64,000 bases of DNA from assembly GCA_902363595.1 (NCBI GenBank), contig CABJAP010000010.1:130490-194489 (forward strand), in the 5' to 3' direction. The DNA is from Clostridia bacterium. Lineage in GTDB: Bacteria; Bacillota; Clostridia; Peptostreptococcales; Anaerovoracaceae. The translations under genes and the position numbers were made by a program. Positions 44,648 to 54,433 of this stretch are shown here, piece by piece. Each line of letters starts with the position of its first letter. Position 1 is the stretch's first letter. Below the pieces are notes generated by a model. It was not told the DNA's origin, ran no database searches, and saw only the letters and a program-made list of their open reading frames with translations.

Positions 44648-45850
44648 TCAATCATTCATAGACTCGATCAGTCCATCCACCAGCTGATCCATCTCTATGG
44701 CGCTGCCTTCATTTAAAGAGGAGAGGACGGATACCTTTTCATTGAGCACGGTCATCTGCTTCATCTCATCGAGGAACTCTTCCATGAGAGCGCCGGACTT
44801 GGGTGCCCAGGACCCGTTTTCAATCAGTGCTACTGTGCGTTTCTGCATATTCAGCGCCTTCATATCCATGAGATAATTCAGCATCGGAGGATAAATCCCC
44901 AGATTATATGTGACCGAGGCCAGAACAATGTGACTCAGCCGGAAGGTCTCTGAAATCAGTTCTGAAACATGGGTTTTGGAAACATCGTACATCGCCACAT
45001 TGGTCACGCCCCGGACTGCCAGCTTGGTTGCCAGCGCATTGACTGCGCTTTCCGTATTGCCGTACATGGATGCGTATACGATCAGCACACCCTGTTCTTC
45101 CGGCTCATAGCTGCTCCATTTATCATACTTATCCAGGAAATACCCCAGATCGCTGCGCCATACCGGGCCATGGAGGGGGCAAATCATTTTAATATCAATG
45201 GTTGCCGCCTTTTTCAGCAGGGCCTGCACATGAGGGCCGTATTTGCCTACGATATTGGTATAATACCTTCTCGCATCGTCGATCCAATCCCGGTCAAAGT
45301 TGACTTCATCGTTGAAGAGCTTTCCGTCGAGGGAACCAAAGGAGCCGAAGGCATCCGCTGCAAACAGGACGCCGTTTGTCAGATCAAAGGTTACCATGGC
45401 TTCCGGCCAGTGGACCATGGGCGCGGCCACAAAGGTGACTTCATGCTTACCGAAGGAACGTGTATCCCCTTCCTGCACCTCTTCCATATGGCCGTCAACA
45501 TCAAAGTTGAACTGATGCATCATCATAAAGGCTTTTTCCGTACTAATGATCTTCACATCCGGGTAGCGGATCAGCACTTCTTCGATGGATGCTCCGTGAT
45601 CCGGCTCCATGTGGTTAATCACCAAATAATCCAGCTGACGTCCGTCAAGGACATACTCGATATTCTCTAAAAACTGCCGTCCCGCGGACCAGTCCACGGT
45701 ATCGAAGAGCACAGTCTTTTCATCCAGCAGGAGGTAGGAATTATAGGAAACGCCCCGCGGGATGGGATGAATATTTTCAAAGAGTGTCAGGCGGCGGTCA
45801 TTCCCACCGACCCAATACAAATCTTCTGTTACTTTTCTTACGCAATACAT
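44648..45850 (-). CDS. fprA: FprA-type flavodiiron protein (oxygen/NO reductase)
   Basis: This 400-residue soluble protein has an N-terminal metallo-beta-lactamase-like di-iron domain (about 1-250). It keeps the ligand set HMEPDHG (His80, Glu82, Asp84, His85), VHWPEAM and PLHGPVW. The C-terminal flavodoxin domain (about 255-400) has VYASMYGNTESAVNAL for FMN. The family reduces O2 to water or NO to N2O with electrons from rubredoxin. The gene follows, by 11 bases, a protein that ends in a rubredoxin domain, so the electron donor is probably encoded in the same operon. Confidence 0.95.
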   Translation of the reverse strand: MYCVRKVTEDLYWVGGNDRRLTLFENIHPIPRGVSYNSYLLLDEKTVLFDTVDWSAGRQFLENIEYVLDGRQLDYLVINHMEPDHGASIEEVLIRYPDVKIISTEKAFMMMHQFNFDVDGHMEEVQEGDTRSFGKHEVTFVAAPMVHWPEAMVTFDLTNGVLFAADAFGSFGSLDGKLFNDEVNFDRDWIDDARRYYTNIVGKYGPHVQALLKKAATIDIKMICPLHGPVWRSDLGYFLDKYDKWSSYEPEEQGVLIVYASMYGNTESAVNALATKLAVRGVTNVAMYDVSKTHVSELISETFRLSHIVLASVTYNLGIYPPMLNYLMDMKALNMQKRTVALIENGSWAPKSGALMEEFLDEMKQMTVLNEKVSVLSSLNEGSAIEMDQLVDGLIESMND

Positions 45851-45861
45851 GGTTATCCTCC

Positions 45862-47766
45862 TTATCCTTCTATGAATTTATCCTTTTCTTCTCCGCAGTC
45901 CGGGCAAATCCATTCTTCCGGAAGAGCGTCGAATAAAGTACCTGGAGAAACATCGGCCTCCGGATCGCCCACAGCTGGATCGTATTCGTATCCGCAGCCG
46001 GAGCATACATAAGTTTTCCATGGAGGCGCTTCCTTCTTTGGAGTCGCTTTTCTCATCTTCTGCATTGGCGGCGCTGGTTTTTTCGGTTCTCCGTTATCCA
46101 GCGCTTTTGTCAGCAACGGCAGAATTTCCATCAAATCTCCTACAATACCGTAATCGGCATTTTTGAAGATGGGCGCGTTTTTATTCTTATTGATGGCTAC
46201 AATGGTGGTTGCTCCCTTGATCCCTTTCAAATGCTGGCCGGCGCCTGAAATTCCGCAGGCTATGTACAGATTTCCGTTGAATTTCTGCCCGGACATTCCC
46301 ACATAACGATTGAGAGGAACATATTTCAAAGTCTCAGCCACTGGTCTGGATGAACCCACAGCCGCACCAGCCTGAAGGGCCAGCTCTTCGATGAGCTTCA
46401 TATTCTTTTTATCTCCGATGCCCTTTCCGGCGCTGACAACACGATCCGCTTCAATAATCGGCGTGTTGGGGTCAATGCCCACCGTGAAATCATAGCCGTC
46501 TGCCTTAAGGGCTTCCACAAGAGCCGCCACTTTTTCTTCGCTGGATCCTTCCAGGAAGAGCTTTTTCTTGCGTGCTCCGGTGATGGGTCCCTTCGCCTTC
46601 AGCTTGCCGCCGGCCTGTTTTGGCGGTTTACCGATAATATGAGAAGCGATAACAACTCTCTGAATTTCGTTAGTGCCTTCATAAATGGTACAAATTTTCG
46701 CATCCCGGTATGCCCGTTCCACTTCCATGCCTTTCAAGTAGCCGTTTCCGCCGAAAATCTGAACCGCATCGTTGACCACTTCCAGGCAGATATCGGAAGC
46801 GTATTGCTTGGCCATGGCGGATTCCATACCGTAAGGTTCATGATGCTCCTTCAGTTCTGCGGAGCTGTAAATCAGAAATCTTGCGGCCCTCAGCTTGGTC
46901 GCCATGTCTGCGATTTTGAAGGAATTGATTTGGTGGTGAGCAATTGGAATGCCGAACTGCTCCCTTTCCTTGGCGTATTCTACCGCATGTTCGAATGCTC
47001 CCTGAGCGATTCCCAGCGCCTGGGAAGCGATTCCGATCCGCCCGCCGTCCAGGGTTGCCATGGCGATTTTGAAGCCCTGGCCTTCCTTGCCCAGCAGATT
47101 TTCTTTGGGAACCTTGACGTCGTTGAAAATCAGTTCAGCGGTAGCCGATGAGCGGATTCCCATCTTGTCGTAATGGTCGCCGAATTCAAAGCCTTCCCAG
47201 CCTTTTTCCACAATAAAGGCACTGATTCCTCTGGTGCCAATATTAGGCGTGGTCACTGCGAAAATCACGTAAGTATCCGCTTTTTCGGCGTTGGTGATAA
47301 AAATCTTTCCGCCGTTGAGGATATAGTGGTCGCCAACCAGCTCGGCCGTGGTTTCTGTGCCGCCGGCATCGCTTCCAGCATTGGGCTCTGTCAGGCCGAA
47401 GGCTCCCAGCTTTTCTCCTTTTGCCAGCGGAACCAGATATTTTTTCTTCTGCTCCTCTGTACCAAAGGCATAGATGGGATAAGATCCCAGCGAAACGTGG
47501 GCCGAAAGAATAACGCCCGTACCGCCGTCAACCCTCGCCAGTTCCTCCACCGCAATGGCATACGTCAGAATATCCAAACCGGCTCCTCCGTATTTTTTCG
47601 GATATGGAATTCCCAGCATATTCATTTCCGCCAGTTTCTTTACGATTTCATCCGGAAATTCGTTTTTTTGATCCAGCATAAAGGCAATCGGCTTTAGCTC
47701 CGTTTCTGCGAATTCTCTGATCTTCGCGCGAAATTCCTCATGCTGATCGGTTGTTTTGAATAACAT
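45862..47766 (-). CDS. Acyl-CoA dehydrogenase / ETF-alpha FAD domain / rubredoxin fusion
   Basis: This 634-residue three-part protein starts at the second of two ATGs (47766), five bases after GGAGG. Residues 1-380 are a complete acyl-CoA dehydrogenase ([17 protein letters not shown]; catalytic-type Glu in [10 protein letters not shown]). Residues about 405-555 match the FAD-binding C-terminal domain of ETF-alpha ([51 protein letters not shown]). Residues about 583-634 are rubredoxin with [10 protein letters not shown] and CPDCGEEKD. The chain suggests electron flow acyl-CoA to FAD, to ETF FAD, to Fe(Cys)4, and on to the adjacent FprA. ETF-beta is not encoded nearby. The physiological substrate is unknown. 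Confidence 0.93.
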   Translation of the reverse strand: MLFKTTDQHEEFRAKIREFAETELKPIAFMLDQKNEFPDEIVKKLAEMNMLGIPYPKKYGGAGLDILTYAIAVEELARVDGGTGVILSAHVSLGSYPIYAFGTEEQKKKYLVPLAKGEKLGAFGLTEPNAGSDAGGTETTAELVGDHYILNGGKIFITNAEKADTYVIFAVTTPNIGTRGISAFIVEKGWEGFEFGDHYDKMGIRSSATAELIFNDVKVPKENLLGKEGQGFKIAMATLDGGRIGIASQALGIAQGAFEHAVEYAKEREQFGIPIAHHQINSFKIADMATKLRAARFLIYSSAELKEHHEPYGMESAMAKQYASDICLEVVNDAVQIFGGNGYLKGMEVERAYRDAKICTIYEGTNEIQRVVIASHIIGKPPKQAGGKLKAKGPITGARKKKLFLEGSSEEKVAALVEALKADGYDFTVGIDPNTPIIEADRVVSAGKGIGDKKNMKLIEELALQAGAAVGSSRPVAETLKYVPLNRYVGMSGQKFNGNLYIACGISGAGQHLKGIKGATTIVAINKNKNAPIFKNADYGIVGDLMEILPLLTKALDNGEPKKPAPPMQKMRKATPKKEAPPWKTYVCSGCGYEYDPAVGDPEADVSPGTLFDALPEEWICPDCGEEKDKFIEG

Positions 47767-47814
47767 CATTACCTCCCCTTTCACGATATATCTTCCATGT
47801 TTTTACTGAATTTT

Positions 47815-47833
47815 TAGAATTTATTATATTCTA
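47815..47833. promoter_or_regulatory. Palindrome in the divergent ACAD-fusion / Crp-type intergenic region
   Basis: TAGAAT-N7-ATTCTA is a perfect 6-bp dyad overlapping a minus-strand TATAAT. A half-site-like tgtgatatatgcaaca at 47855-47870 resembles Crp/Fnr boxes. Either could bind the divergent regulator. Confidence 0.4.
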
Positions 47834-47925
47834 ACCTGTTTTTGGAACTTATTCTGTGATATATGCAACAAAGTGGGTAAATATTATTAAGAACGGATAC
47901 TAATTTTCGAGAAAGGAAGGTTTTC

Positions 47926-48561
47926 ATGAAACGATATTTTATCAGCGATGGGATTGCTGAGGATTCCATAAAAAAGATGCTCCGCTGTTTTCGGCCCCAG
48001 TTGAAACGATTTCAAAGCGGCGAAACGATCATGCGTTATTCGGACCGTGTGGAAAAGATCGGTCTTGTGATGAAAGGAACGGCGGTTCTCCATGTTCTGG
48101 ATGCGGACGGAAATGCCGGGCTTTTGGAAACGTACGAAGAGCAGGCTCTCTTTGGCGAGCTGTTTCATCTGCCTTTGGACGGGTTTGAATACCTTGTGGA
48201 AGCTAAGACAGACAGCCGGGTCTTGTTCATCGACTATACCCACATCGTTACGCCCTGTGAAAAGACTTGCGCCCACCATTCCCAGCTGATCAACAATCTT
48301 TTCCTAATGGCAGCGCAGCGAGCTCAGGCGTTGTCGCTCCATCTGAATATTCTTCATCAGCCTACGATCCGCAAAAAGCTGCTCACCTATCTGACCTGCC
48401 TGCGGGGAACGGCGGAAAGCGATTCTATTACCATTCCGTTAACCTTGTCGGCTCTGGCGGAATATCTCTGCGTGGACCGCAGTGCCATGACCCGGGAGAT
48501 TCGGCTGATGAATGAGGAGGGGATTTTGCAGTCCAACAGGAGAACCTTTCAATTGTTGTAA
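47926..48561 (+). CDS. Crp/Fnr-family transcriptional regulator
   Basis: The 211-residue protein has an N-terminal cyclic-nucleotide-binding-like barrel (about 20-125; FQSGETIMRYSDRVEKIGLVMKG) and a C-terminal winged helix (about 150-211) with LTLSALAEYLCVDRSAMTREIR as the helix-turn-helix. It lacks an N-terminal Fnr cysteine cluster, so direct Fe-S oxygen sensing is unlikely; a small-molecule or heme ligand is possible. It is divergent from the acyl-CoA dehydrogenase fusion-FprA operon, the likely target. Start ATG follows AGGAAGG. Confidence 0.9.
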   Translation: MKRYFISDGIAEDSIKKMLRCFRPQLKRFQSGETIMRYSDRVEKIGLVMKGTAVLHVLDADGNAGLLETYEEQALFGELFHLPLDGFEYLVEAKTDSRVLFIDYTHIVTPCEKTCAHHSQLINNLFLMAAQRAQALSLHLNILHQPTIRKKLLTYLTCLRGTAESDSITIPLTLSALAEYLCVDRSAMTREIRLMNEEGILQSNRRTFQLL

Positions 48562-48596
48562 AGCAGGATATGAACGCCGGTGCCCGATGCAGCATG

Positions 48597-48647
48597 CAAA
48601 AAACGCCAAGGTACTTCGATCGCTGCGAAAGCTCCCTGGCGTTTTAT
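48597..48647. terminator. Bidirectional terminator between crp-type and trxA
   Basis: aaaacgcca...tggcgtttt stem with A and T runs, between convergent genes. Confidence 0.7.
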
Positions 48648-48654
48648 CTTTTCT

Positions 48655-48963
48655 TCATTTGAGCATGGCTTTTACTTTGCCCTTGGACTGAACGCCCACG
48701 GATGTACCTACGATCTTTCCGTTCTGGAAAAGGGCCAGTGTGGGAATGCTCATGATCCCGAATTGAGCGGCCAGCTGAGGCTGTTCGTCAATGTTGACTT
48801 TCCCGATCCTGGCTTTCGGCTCGTCAGCCGCCACCGCGTCCAAAATAGGCGACATCATCTTGCATGGCCCGCACCATGGAGCCCAAAAATCCACCAGCAC
48901 CGGTTCCTGTGAATTTACAACTTCCTGATTAAAGTTATCCTGTGTTAATTTTATAATAGCCAT
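48655..48963 (-). CDS. trxA: Thioredoxin
   Basis: The 102-residue protein starts at ATG 48963 after GGAGG; the longer frame starts in non-conserved sequence. The active site FWAPWCGPC has Cys31 and Cys34, followed by MSPILDAVA and the cis-Pro IMSIPTLALF. It is a cytosolic disulfide reductase. No thioredoxin reductase is in the window. Confidence 0.96.
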   Translation of the reverse strand: MAIIKLTQDNFNQEVVNSQEPVLVDFWAPWCGPCKMMSPILDAVAADEPKARIGKVNIDEQPQLAAQFGIMSIPTLALFQNGKIVGTSVGVQSKGKVKAMLK

Positions 48964-49120
48964 TTTTAAATACCTCCTTTGACTTTGTGGCTTAACTATA
49001 CCACCATCCAAACAAATCTTCTGTGACCAGGTTACATATATGCTTTTTTTTTCTTTCCCAGAAAAATTTCGGTTGCCAGCGGCAGCTTTGATGTATTATT
49101 CTAGTAGGCAAGGAGGGTTT

Positions 49121-50029
49121 ATGAAAAAATTTAAAGGAGAATTATGTTTGATGCTGGCGGCCCTGATCTGGGGGTCAGCGTTTATATTTCAAAAGATGGG
49201 AATGGATCATGTGGGCCCGTTCACATTCGGATTCTTTCGCTTCACCTTGGGAGCGCTGGCGCTGCTTCCCGTGATTTTTATCTACGGCAAGCTGAACCAA
49301 AAGCGTTCTGCGCCCAAGGAAATCACGCCGTTTAAAAACCGCATGCTCCTGCTGGGAGGCTTGCAGTGCGGGATCGCCAGTTTTATTGCCGGTTCCCTGC
49401 AGCAGATCGGCATCATGTATACCACAGCCGGAAAGGCGGGATTCATCACTTCGCTGGATATTGTCATCGTTCCCATCCTGCTCTTATTTCTCAGGCGAAG
49501 GGTTGGAATTTTCACTTGGCTGGGAGTTGCCCTGGCCGGATTCGGACTTTACCTGCTCTGCATCACGGACGGGTTTACCATCCAGCTTGGCGACGGACTG
49601 GTAATCGCCTGCGCGGTGGGTTATTCCTTCCAGATTCTGCTCATCGACTATTATTCCGACAAGGTGGATGCAATCAAGCTTTCGTTTTTACAGTTTTTGC
49701 TTTCCGGCCTTTTATCGGGTGTTTTCATGATTTTTCTGGAATCCGTGGCTTTTCAGGATATCATCGACTGCGCGGTCCCCATTTTATACACGGCAATTCT
49801 AGAAGTGAGCATTGCTTTTACCCTTCAGATCGTCGGACAGAAGGATACTCCCCCTGCCATCGCTGCCATCATCATGAGCCTGGAAGCGTTTTTCTCCGCA
49901 GTATGCGGCGCTCTGTTCCTTGGAGAAGTGATGTCATCGCGGGAAATGATCGGATGCGTTCTGATGCTGACTGCCTTTATCATATCGCAGATTCCTGACA
50001 AACGGATTTCACGTCAAGACCACGCTTAG
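49121..50029 (+). CDS. DMT/EamA-family transporter
   Basis: The 302-residue membrane protein starts at ATG 49121 after AAGGAGG. It has ten predicted helices in two EamA repeats, the first beginning LMLAALIWGSAFIFQKMG and the second GDGLVIACAVGYSFQILLI. Members export amino acids or metabolites. No substrate can be named. Its end overlaps the convergent PAP2 gene by four bases. Confidence 0.92.
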   Translation: MKKFKGELCLMLAALIWGSAFIFQKMGMDHVGPFTFGFFRFTLGALALLPVIFIYGKLNQKRSAPKEITPFKNRMLLLGGLQCGIASFIAGSLQQIGIMYTTAGKAGFITSLDIVIVPILLLFLRRRVGIFTWLGVALAGFGLYLLCITDGFTIQLGDGLVIACAVGYSFQILLIDYYSDKVDAIKLSFLQFLLSGLLSGVFMIFLESVAFQDIIDCAVPILYTAILEVSIAFTLQIVGQKDTPPAIAAIIMSLEAFFSAVCGALFLGEVMSSREMIGCVLMLTAFIISQIPDKRISRQDHA

Positions 50030-50523
50030 GGAATCCAATAAAACCCCACCAGCCCGGACAGAATTCCCAAAGCCGCCCCGGCAATCACATCTTTGGGGAA
50101 ATGCACACCGCCCAGCACCCGCACAACGGCCATAAAGATTCCCGCCGCGCCGATCAATACCCCGGCAAGAGGCATTTTCCAGAAAAAGGTCATTCCGATG
50201 ATAAAGATGGAAAAGACGTGGCGGCTGGGAAAGGATTTTCCCCTGGTGTCTTTGGGGATCACCGGAGGCAGGTCGAAGACTTCATAGGGCCTGGGCGCAC
50301 AGTACAAATATCGAAAAACGCTGATAACGACAAAAGAGATACCCGGCACCAAAACAGCCCTCGCAAGCCCAGTATCTTTTTGCAGATACAGCGCTGCCAG
50401 CAAAACGGGATAGGCAATATATGCGATTTTCGTCAAAATGGAATCGATAAGGATGATCGCCTTTTGCCTCTTAGGATTGCCGCGAAAGCTTTCGGTCATT
50501 TTCAGATACGTCTCTTTGGTCAT
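50026..50523 (-). CDS. PAP2-family membrane phosphatase
   Basis: The 165-residue protein starts at ATG 50523 with GGAGG nine bases upstream. It has four to five membrane helices and the acid-phosphatase motifs RPYEVFD, KSFPSRH (near 104) and RVLGGVHFPKDV (His/Asp near 145). It probably dephosphorylates phosphatidate or undecaprenyl-pyrophosphate. It is 16 bases downstream of the helicase gene. Confidence 0.88.
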   Translation of the reverse strand: MTKETYLKMTESFRGNPKRQKAIILIDSILTKIAYIAYPVLLAALYLQKDTGLARAVLVPGISFVVISVFRYLYCAPRPYEVFDLPPVIPKDTRGKSFPSRHVFSIFIIGMTFFWKMPLAGVLIGAAGIFMAVVRVLGGVHFPKDVIAGAALGILSGLVGFYWIP

Positions 50524-50539
50524 GGTGGACTGCCTCCTG

Positions 50540-53500
50540 CTACAATTTTCTAAAATACTCAATCAAAATATCTTTCATATAATGATATCTTCTGGCATAA
50601 GAATTCTCAACCCGGATCAGCTCAAAATCGTACCTCTGGCAAAGCTCCGCCTTTTTCTGATCCCGAAGGCGGACCGCTTCCTCTTCAATATGCTCTTTTC
50701 CGTCCAGTTCAATGGCCAGCACCGGCATTTCTTTTGTGCTGCGGACGCGCTGATAGACGACAAAGTCAAAGCGGCCGGTGTAAAAAAGGTCGTTGTGTTC
50801 CTCGCTGCCATCGAACACATGGGAGATGGGCACCTCTTTGTGAATCGTATATTTGCTGCCTGCCACCAGGATATTGCCCAATGCGTGGTTGAGGGTGGTC
50901 AGGAAAGCGGCTTCTGTTTCCGTGCTGTAAGGTTTGATGCCCAGCGCTCTGGTGGCTGCTGCTTTGGGCGTAACTTCCGAAGCGCCGTTGGTGCGGATAT
51001 ACTCCACCAGCTCGTACAAATCGTCCTCTTCATCCGTGCCGTGAAGGCGGCGCAGGTTCTGACTGCTGGACAACAGCACCAGCTTTTCCTTGGCCCTGGA
51101 GGTGGCCACATTGATCAGCTCCTTATTGTTTTTCAGCCAGCTGTAGGTCTTTGCATGGGTCTGATCGGTCACTGCCAGGGAAAAGAGAATGACATCCTTT
51201 TCATCCCCCTGGAAAGCGTGGACCGTGCCGCACTGCACATCGAGAATACCGTTATCCAAAAGCACGCTGTTGATGTATTCTTTTTGGCTGACAAAGGGGG
51301 TAATGACGCCGATTTTTTTGTCCCGGTTTTGAAGGATATAGTTCAGGATCTGGGCCGCTTCCGCAGGAGCCGTGTTCTTTTCCTCTGTCGATCCGTCGGC
51401 AAGATCCACATAGACCAGCGGCTGGGGTTCGCAAACCTGGCTGCGGATCTTCAGCTTGTCGTTGTAATATTTTTTATTGTTAAAATCGATGATCTTGCGA
51501 TGGCAGCGGTAATGATAGCTGAGCAAAATCTCATCGCTCACCGAGTCGCAGGCCAGATACGTCTTATAAATGGAATTCTCAATATAATCGTACTCCTGGC
51601 TCACCTGGTATTTGGCCTTCAAGGTCTGGTTCGCCTTGGGATCCAGCAGAATCACCGGGCTCAGCTGCTGGGGATCGCCCACCAGCATCAAATTGCTGCC
51701 GCGGATGATGGGTACCAGAGAAACCGCCGAATTGCACTGGCTGGCTTCATCCATCATCACCATATCAAAATAGGGCTTGGGCTCGCCCAGCCGGTGGGCG
51801 GAAATACATGTCGTAATCACGACAGGAAAGATGCGAAGAAATTTCTTCATGTTCTCTTCCTGGCTTAGATGGCGGTTAAATTCTTTGACCTGCTCCTCCT
51901 TGCGCCCCTCCATAAAGAGAATGGACAGCAGCTCTTCATTCTTGGGTTCGTCCAGCCGTTTGATATATTTTGCCGATATATAATAGAGATATTTTAAAAA
52001 TTCTTCAACGTTTTGATTCAGCAGCGGCAGAGCATCCGCTTCATCCACTTCTCCGATCTGCTCCAGCTGTTTCTCCACTGCCGCAAGCTGCCGGCTCTGC
52101 AGCTCGACCCGGAAGGTCAGACTCTGTTCGCTGCGGATCAGGCTTTCAATCGACGCTTTCCGTTCCTTCAGATCGAGAATGGACTCATATCGTTTGAGCA
52201 GCTGGGAGAGCTGCTCTGTCTTTTCGATTTTGTCATCCTTGTTCCGCTCCAGGGTATTGGAAAAAACATTGATTTCTTTCACTTGCAGATACAATGCCTT
52301 CATGTAGTCCAGGGCTTCTTCCACCTTTTCCCGGTTTCCCAGCCGCACGGCCGGAAAGGGGACGCGTTTGTTCCGATAGCGGATATTCTGCAAGGTATGA
52401 AATACGCTGTCAATGGGATGATTATTATAGGATGCAAAAAGCACCGTCTTTTCGTTGAAAAAAGCAGTGGTGATGGTGTTGATAATCGTGCTTGTTTTTC
52501 CGGTTCCAGGGGGCCCCTGAATGTAGGAAAGGGGATATTTTAAGCCGTGATGGATGGCCAGAAGCTGATCCAGGTTCACCTGCTGGTTGAGCAGCGCCAG
52601 GGGATATTGTTTTGTCCGCACCGGCTGTTTTACCAGTTCTCCGAAAAATGCTTTTATGGGAATGGTGGGTTTTGCTTCCTGGTACATTTCCAGGATTGCG
52701 CCGTATTCCTGATCCAGATCCAAAGCCAGGTCCCGGGAAAGGGTCAGAAGATAGGGCATATCGTCCACGCCCTTGATCTGCGGATTGGCGCTGGTAATCC
52801 GGTCTTTGATTTCTTCCTGATTGGTATCGAAATCGTCCAGCAAATATCCGTATTCTTCCGGAAGAAAGCGGCGGATGCTTTGCTTTTCACCGTCAATGGT
52901 AAATTCCCGGCAAATGGTCGCTTCCTCTTCTGCGATCAGCCTGCGGCGGATCACGTCAAAATTCATCTTGCGGTACGCCAGCACGTAAAGGCCCTTTCTG
53001 ACGGGCACACTTAGCAGGTTCATGCAGATTTGCAGGATCCGTTTTCTGGGCTTTTTCTGCTGCCTGTCGCGGATGGTTCTGCGCTGGAACTGGTTGATAA
53101 TATCCTTGTACTGCTGGTCACTTAGCTGGTAAACTCCTTCCTGCACCCCTTCACCGTCCAGGCCTTCTACCAATGCGTATTCGCTGCGGTAAGGGGTGGA
53201 GTCCAGGCGGCTGCAGTCGGCCAGATAATTGAGGATTTTCATGTTGGCCGCATGGTGAAACAGTTCTTTGTATTTGGCCGGATTGAGATGAATATCCTCC
53301 ACCAGCCTCTGGTTCACCGGGTGAAAGGAGCCTTCCACCACATCGGAGGTGAGAATTGAGTCAATGTAAATCCTGGGAAAATCACCCAGGGTATGTTTGG
53401 ATAGATGGAGTCCGGCCACGCTAAGGGACCGGTCCTTGAGGTTGATGTCGTTGATTCCGATCCAGTACCGGGTCTGTTCTCCATTTTTATTCTTGTATTC

Positions 53501-53560
53501 GATGCTGATCCACTTGCCTTCGTGGATGGCTTTAAAAATATCCCGGCAAACCGTATTCAT
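50540..53560 (-). CDS. WYL-like + SF1 helicase + DUF2726 nuclease-like protein
   Basis: The 1006-residue protein starts at ATG 53560 after CAGGAGG. Residues 1-85 look like a WYL-type SH3-like domain (IFKAIHEGKWISIEYKNKNG, FPRIYIDSIL). The middle is a UPF1/DNA2-like SF1 helicase: Walker A QGPPGTGKTSTI (near 351), a coiled inserted region (about 430-530), Walker B VMMDEASQCN (near 605), GDPQQLSPV and TVHAFQGDEKDVIL. The end (about 890-1006) is DUF2726, a PD-(D/E)XK-like fold (FVVYQRV, LAIELDGKEH, RYDFELIRVEN). Related COG1112-type proteins act in nucleic-acid processing and some in phage defence. The role here is unknown. Confidence 0.88.
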   Translation of the reverse strand: MNTVCRDIFKAIHEGKWISIEYKNKNGEQTRYWIGINDINLKDRSLSVAGLHLSKHTLGDFPRIYIDSILTSDVVEGSFHPVNQRLVEDIHLNPAKYKELFHHAANMKILNYLADCSRLDSTPYRSEYALVEGLDGEGVQEGVYQLSDQQYKDIINQFQRRTIRDRQQKKPRKRILQICMNLLSVPVRKGLYVLAYRKMNFDVIRRRLIAEEEATICREFTIDGEKQSIRRFLPEEYGYLLDDFDTNQEEIKDRITSANPQIKGVDDMPYLLTLSRDLALDLDQEYGAILEMYQEAKPTIPIKAFFGELVKQPVRTKQYPLALLNQQVNLDQLLAIHHGLKYPLSYIQGPPGTGKTSTIINTITTAFFNEKTVLFASYNNHPIDSVFHTLQNIRYRNKRVPFPAVRLGNREKVEEALDYMKALYLQVKEINVFSNTLERNKDDKIEKTEQLSQLLKRYESILDLKERKASIESLIRSEQSLTFRVELQSRQLAAVEKQLEQIGEVDEADALPLLNQNVEEFLKYLYYISAKYIKRLDEPKNEELLSILFMEGRKEEQVKEFNRHLSQEENMKKFLRIFPVVITTCISAHRLGEPKPYFDMVMMDEASQCNSAVSLVPIIRGSNLMLVGDPQQLSPVILLDPKANQTLKAKYQVSQEYDYIENSIYKTYLACDSVSDEILLSYHYRCHRKIIDFNNKKYYNDKLKIRSQVCEPQPLVYVDLADGSTEEKNTAPAEAAQILNYILQNRDKKIGVITPFVSQKEYINSVLLDNGILDVQCGTVHAFQGDEKDVILFSLAVTDQTHAKTYSWLKNNKELINVATSRAKEKLVLLSSSQNLRRLHGTDEEDDLYELVEYIRTNGASEVTPKAAATRALGIKPYSTETEAAFLTTLNHALGNILVAGSKYTIHKEVPISHVFDGSEEHNDLFYTGRFDFVVYQRVRSTKEMPVLAIELDGKEHIEEEAVRLRDQKKAELCQRYDFELIRVENSYARRYHYMKDILIEYFRKL

Positions 53561-53584
53561 GAAAAGCCTCCTGAGCTGCTGGAC

Positions 53585-54403
53585 TTACTGGTCCTTAACC
53601 CGTTTCAGATACGCTCCGATATCCAGCCCCATCCCCATTCTATCTATCATTCGAAAGGTCCCCGCCTGTCTTTCTCCTTGTTTGTCCACTCCAACAAGCT
53701 GGGCTTCGACAAAGACAGTTCCGTACTTGCTCCTTTTCTTATCATCTATAGAGTAGCCTACGGTACAGGATTCACCTTTTTCCAGATGAATGGGATCCTG
53801 GAAGTCGATTTCATCGTAAGGAATATCGTTGATTTCCAGCGATGTGATGACTTGGAATAGTTCCTTCTCATAAGGGATTTCAATTCCTGTGATGTCTATC
53901 GGTCTTTTCGCTTCAAAGGCCATCTCCCCATAATTTTCATCATCCTGTGTATAATCCGGTTCTTCTCTGGTGGTAACAAATCCTTTTTCCTTCAAGCTGC
54001 ATATTTTGACATGCCCCACGTCAGCGGTGGAGGTGCTGCCGTCATCCCAGGTGATTTCTAAATGGTCAAACTCCAGCGGCACCGCCATGCTGGAATCCTC
54101 GTTCAGCTTGCTAGTGCCTACGCCCCAGCTGATGGTATGAAGCCAATACCCGCTTTCCTCCTCATTTTGCTGGTCGTAGATGTCGATGGAGATGTCCGGC
54201 GGCGCATCGGGAATTTCAAGGTTTTTTACCTTTTTGTCCCAGGTCTCATCGGTGATGTACTGGGTATCAACATCCATATCTTCTGAAGAAATAAGTGCCT
54301 TAACAAAAACCGGTTCTTCCAGCTTGGGGCCGCACCCGGTCATTATTGCCGCTGCAAGCACAAGCAGGCATACGGCCGAAAAAACGATCCTTTTCTTTTT
54401 CAT
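53585..54403 (-). CDS. Lipoprotein of unknown function, paralogue A
   Basis: The 272-residue protein starts at ATG 54403 after AAGGAG. It has a lipoprotein signal peptide with lipobox MTGCG (Cys24), then EEPVFVKALISSEDMDVDTQYI. A beta-rich body with HLEITWDDGSTSTADVGH follows. It shares this framework with the protein at 55489-56307 (VVVKSLISSDDMDV, ITWDDGSKTTADVG), about 35-40 percent identical by eye. No family recognised. The two paralogues flank an alcohol dehydrogenase gene on the same strand. Confidence 0.85.
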   Translation of the reverse strand: MKKKRIVFSAVCLLVLAAAIMTGCGPKLEEPVFVKALISSEDMDVDTQYITDETWDKKVKNLEIPDAPPDISIDIYDQQNEEESGYWLHTISWGVGTSKLNEDSSMAVPLEFDHLEITWDDGSTSTADVGHVKICSLKEKGFVTTREEPDYTQDDENYGEMAFEAKRPIDITGIEIPYEKELFQVITSLEINDIPYDEIDFQDPIHLEKGESCTVGYSIDDKKRSKYGTVFVEAQLVGVDKQGERQAGTFRMIDRMGMGLDIGAYLKRVKDQ

Positions 54404-54433
54404 ATATTCTCCTTTTGGCCTTACCGCCAATTT

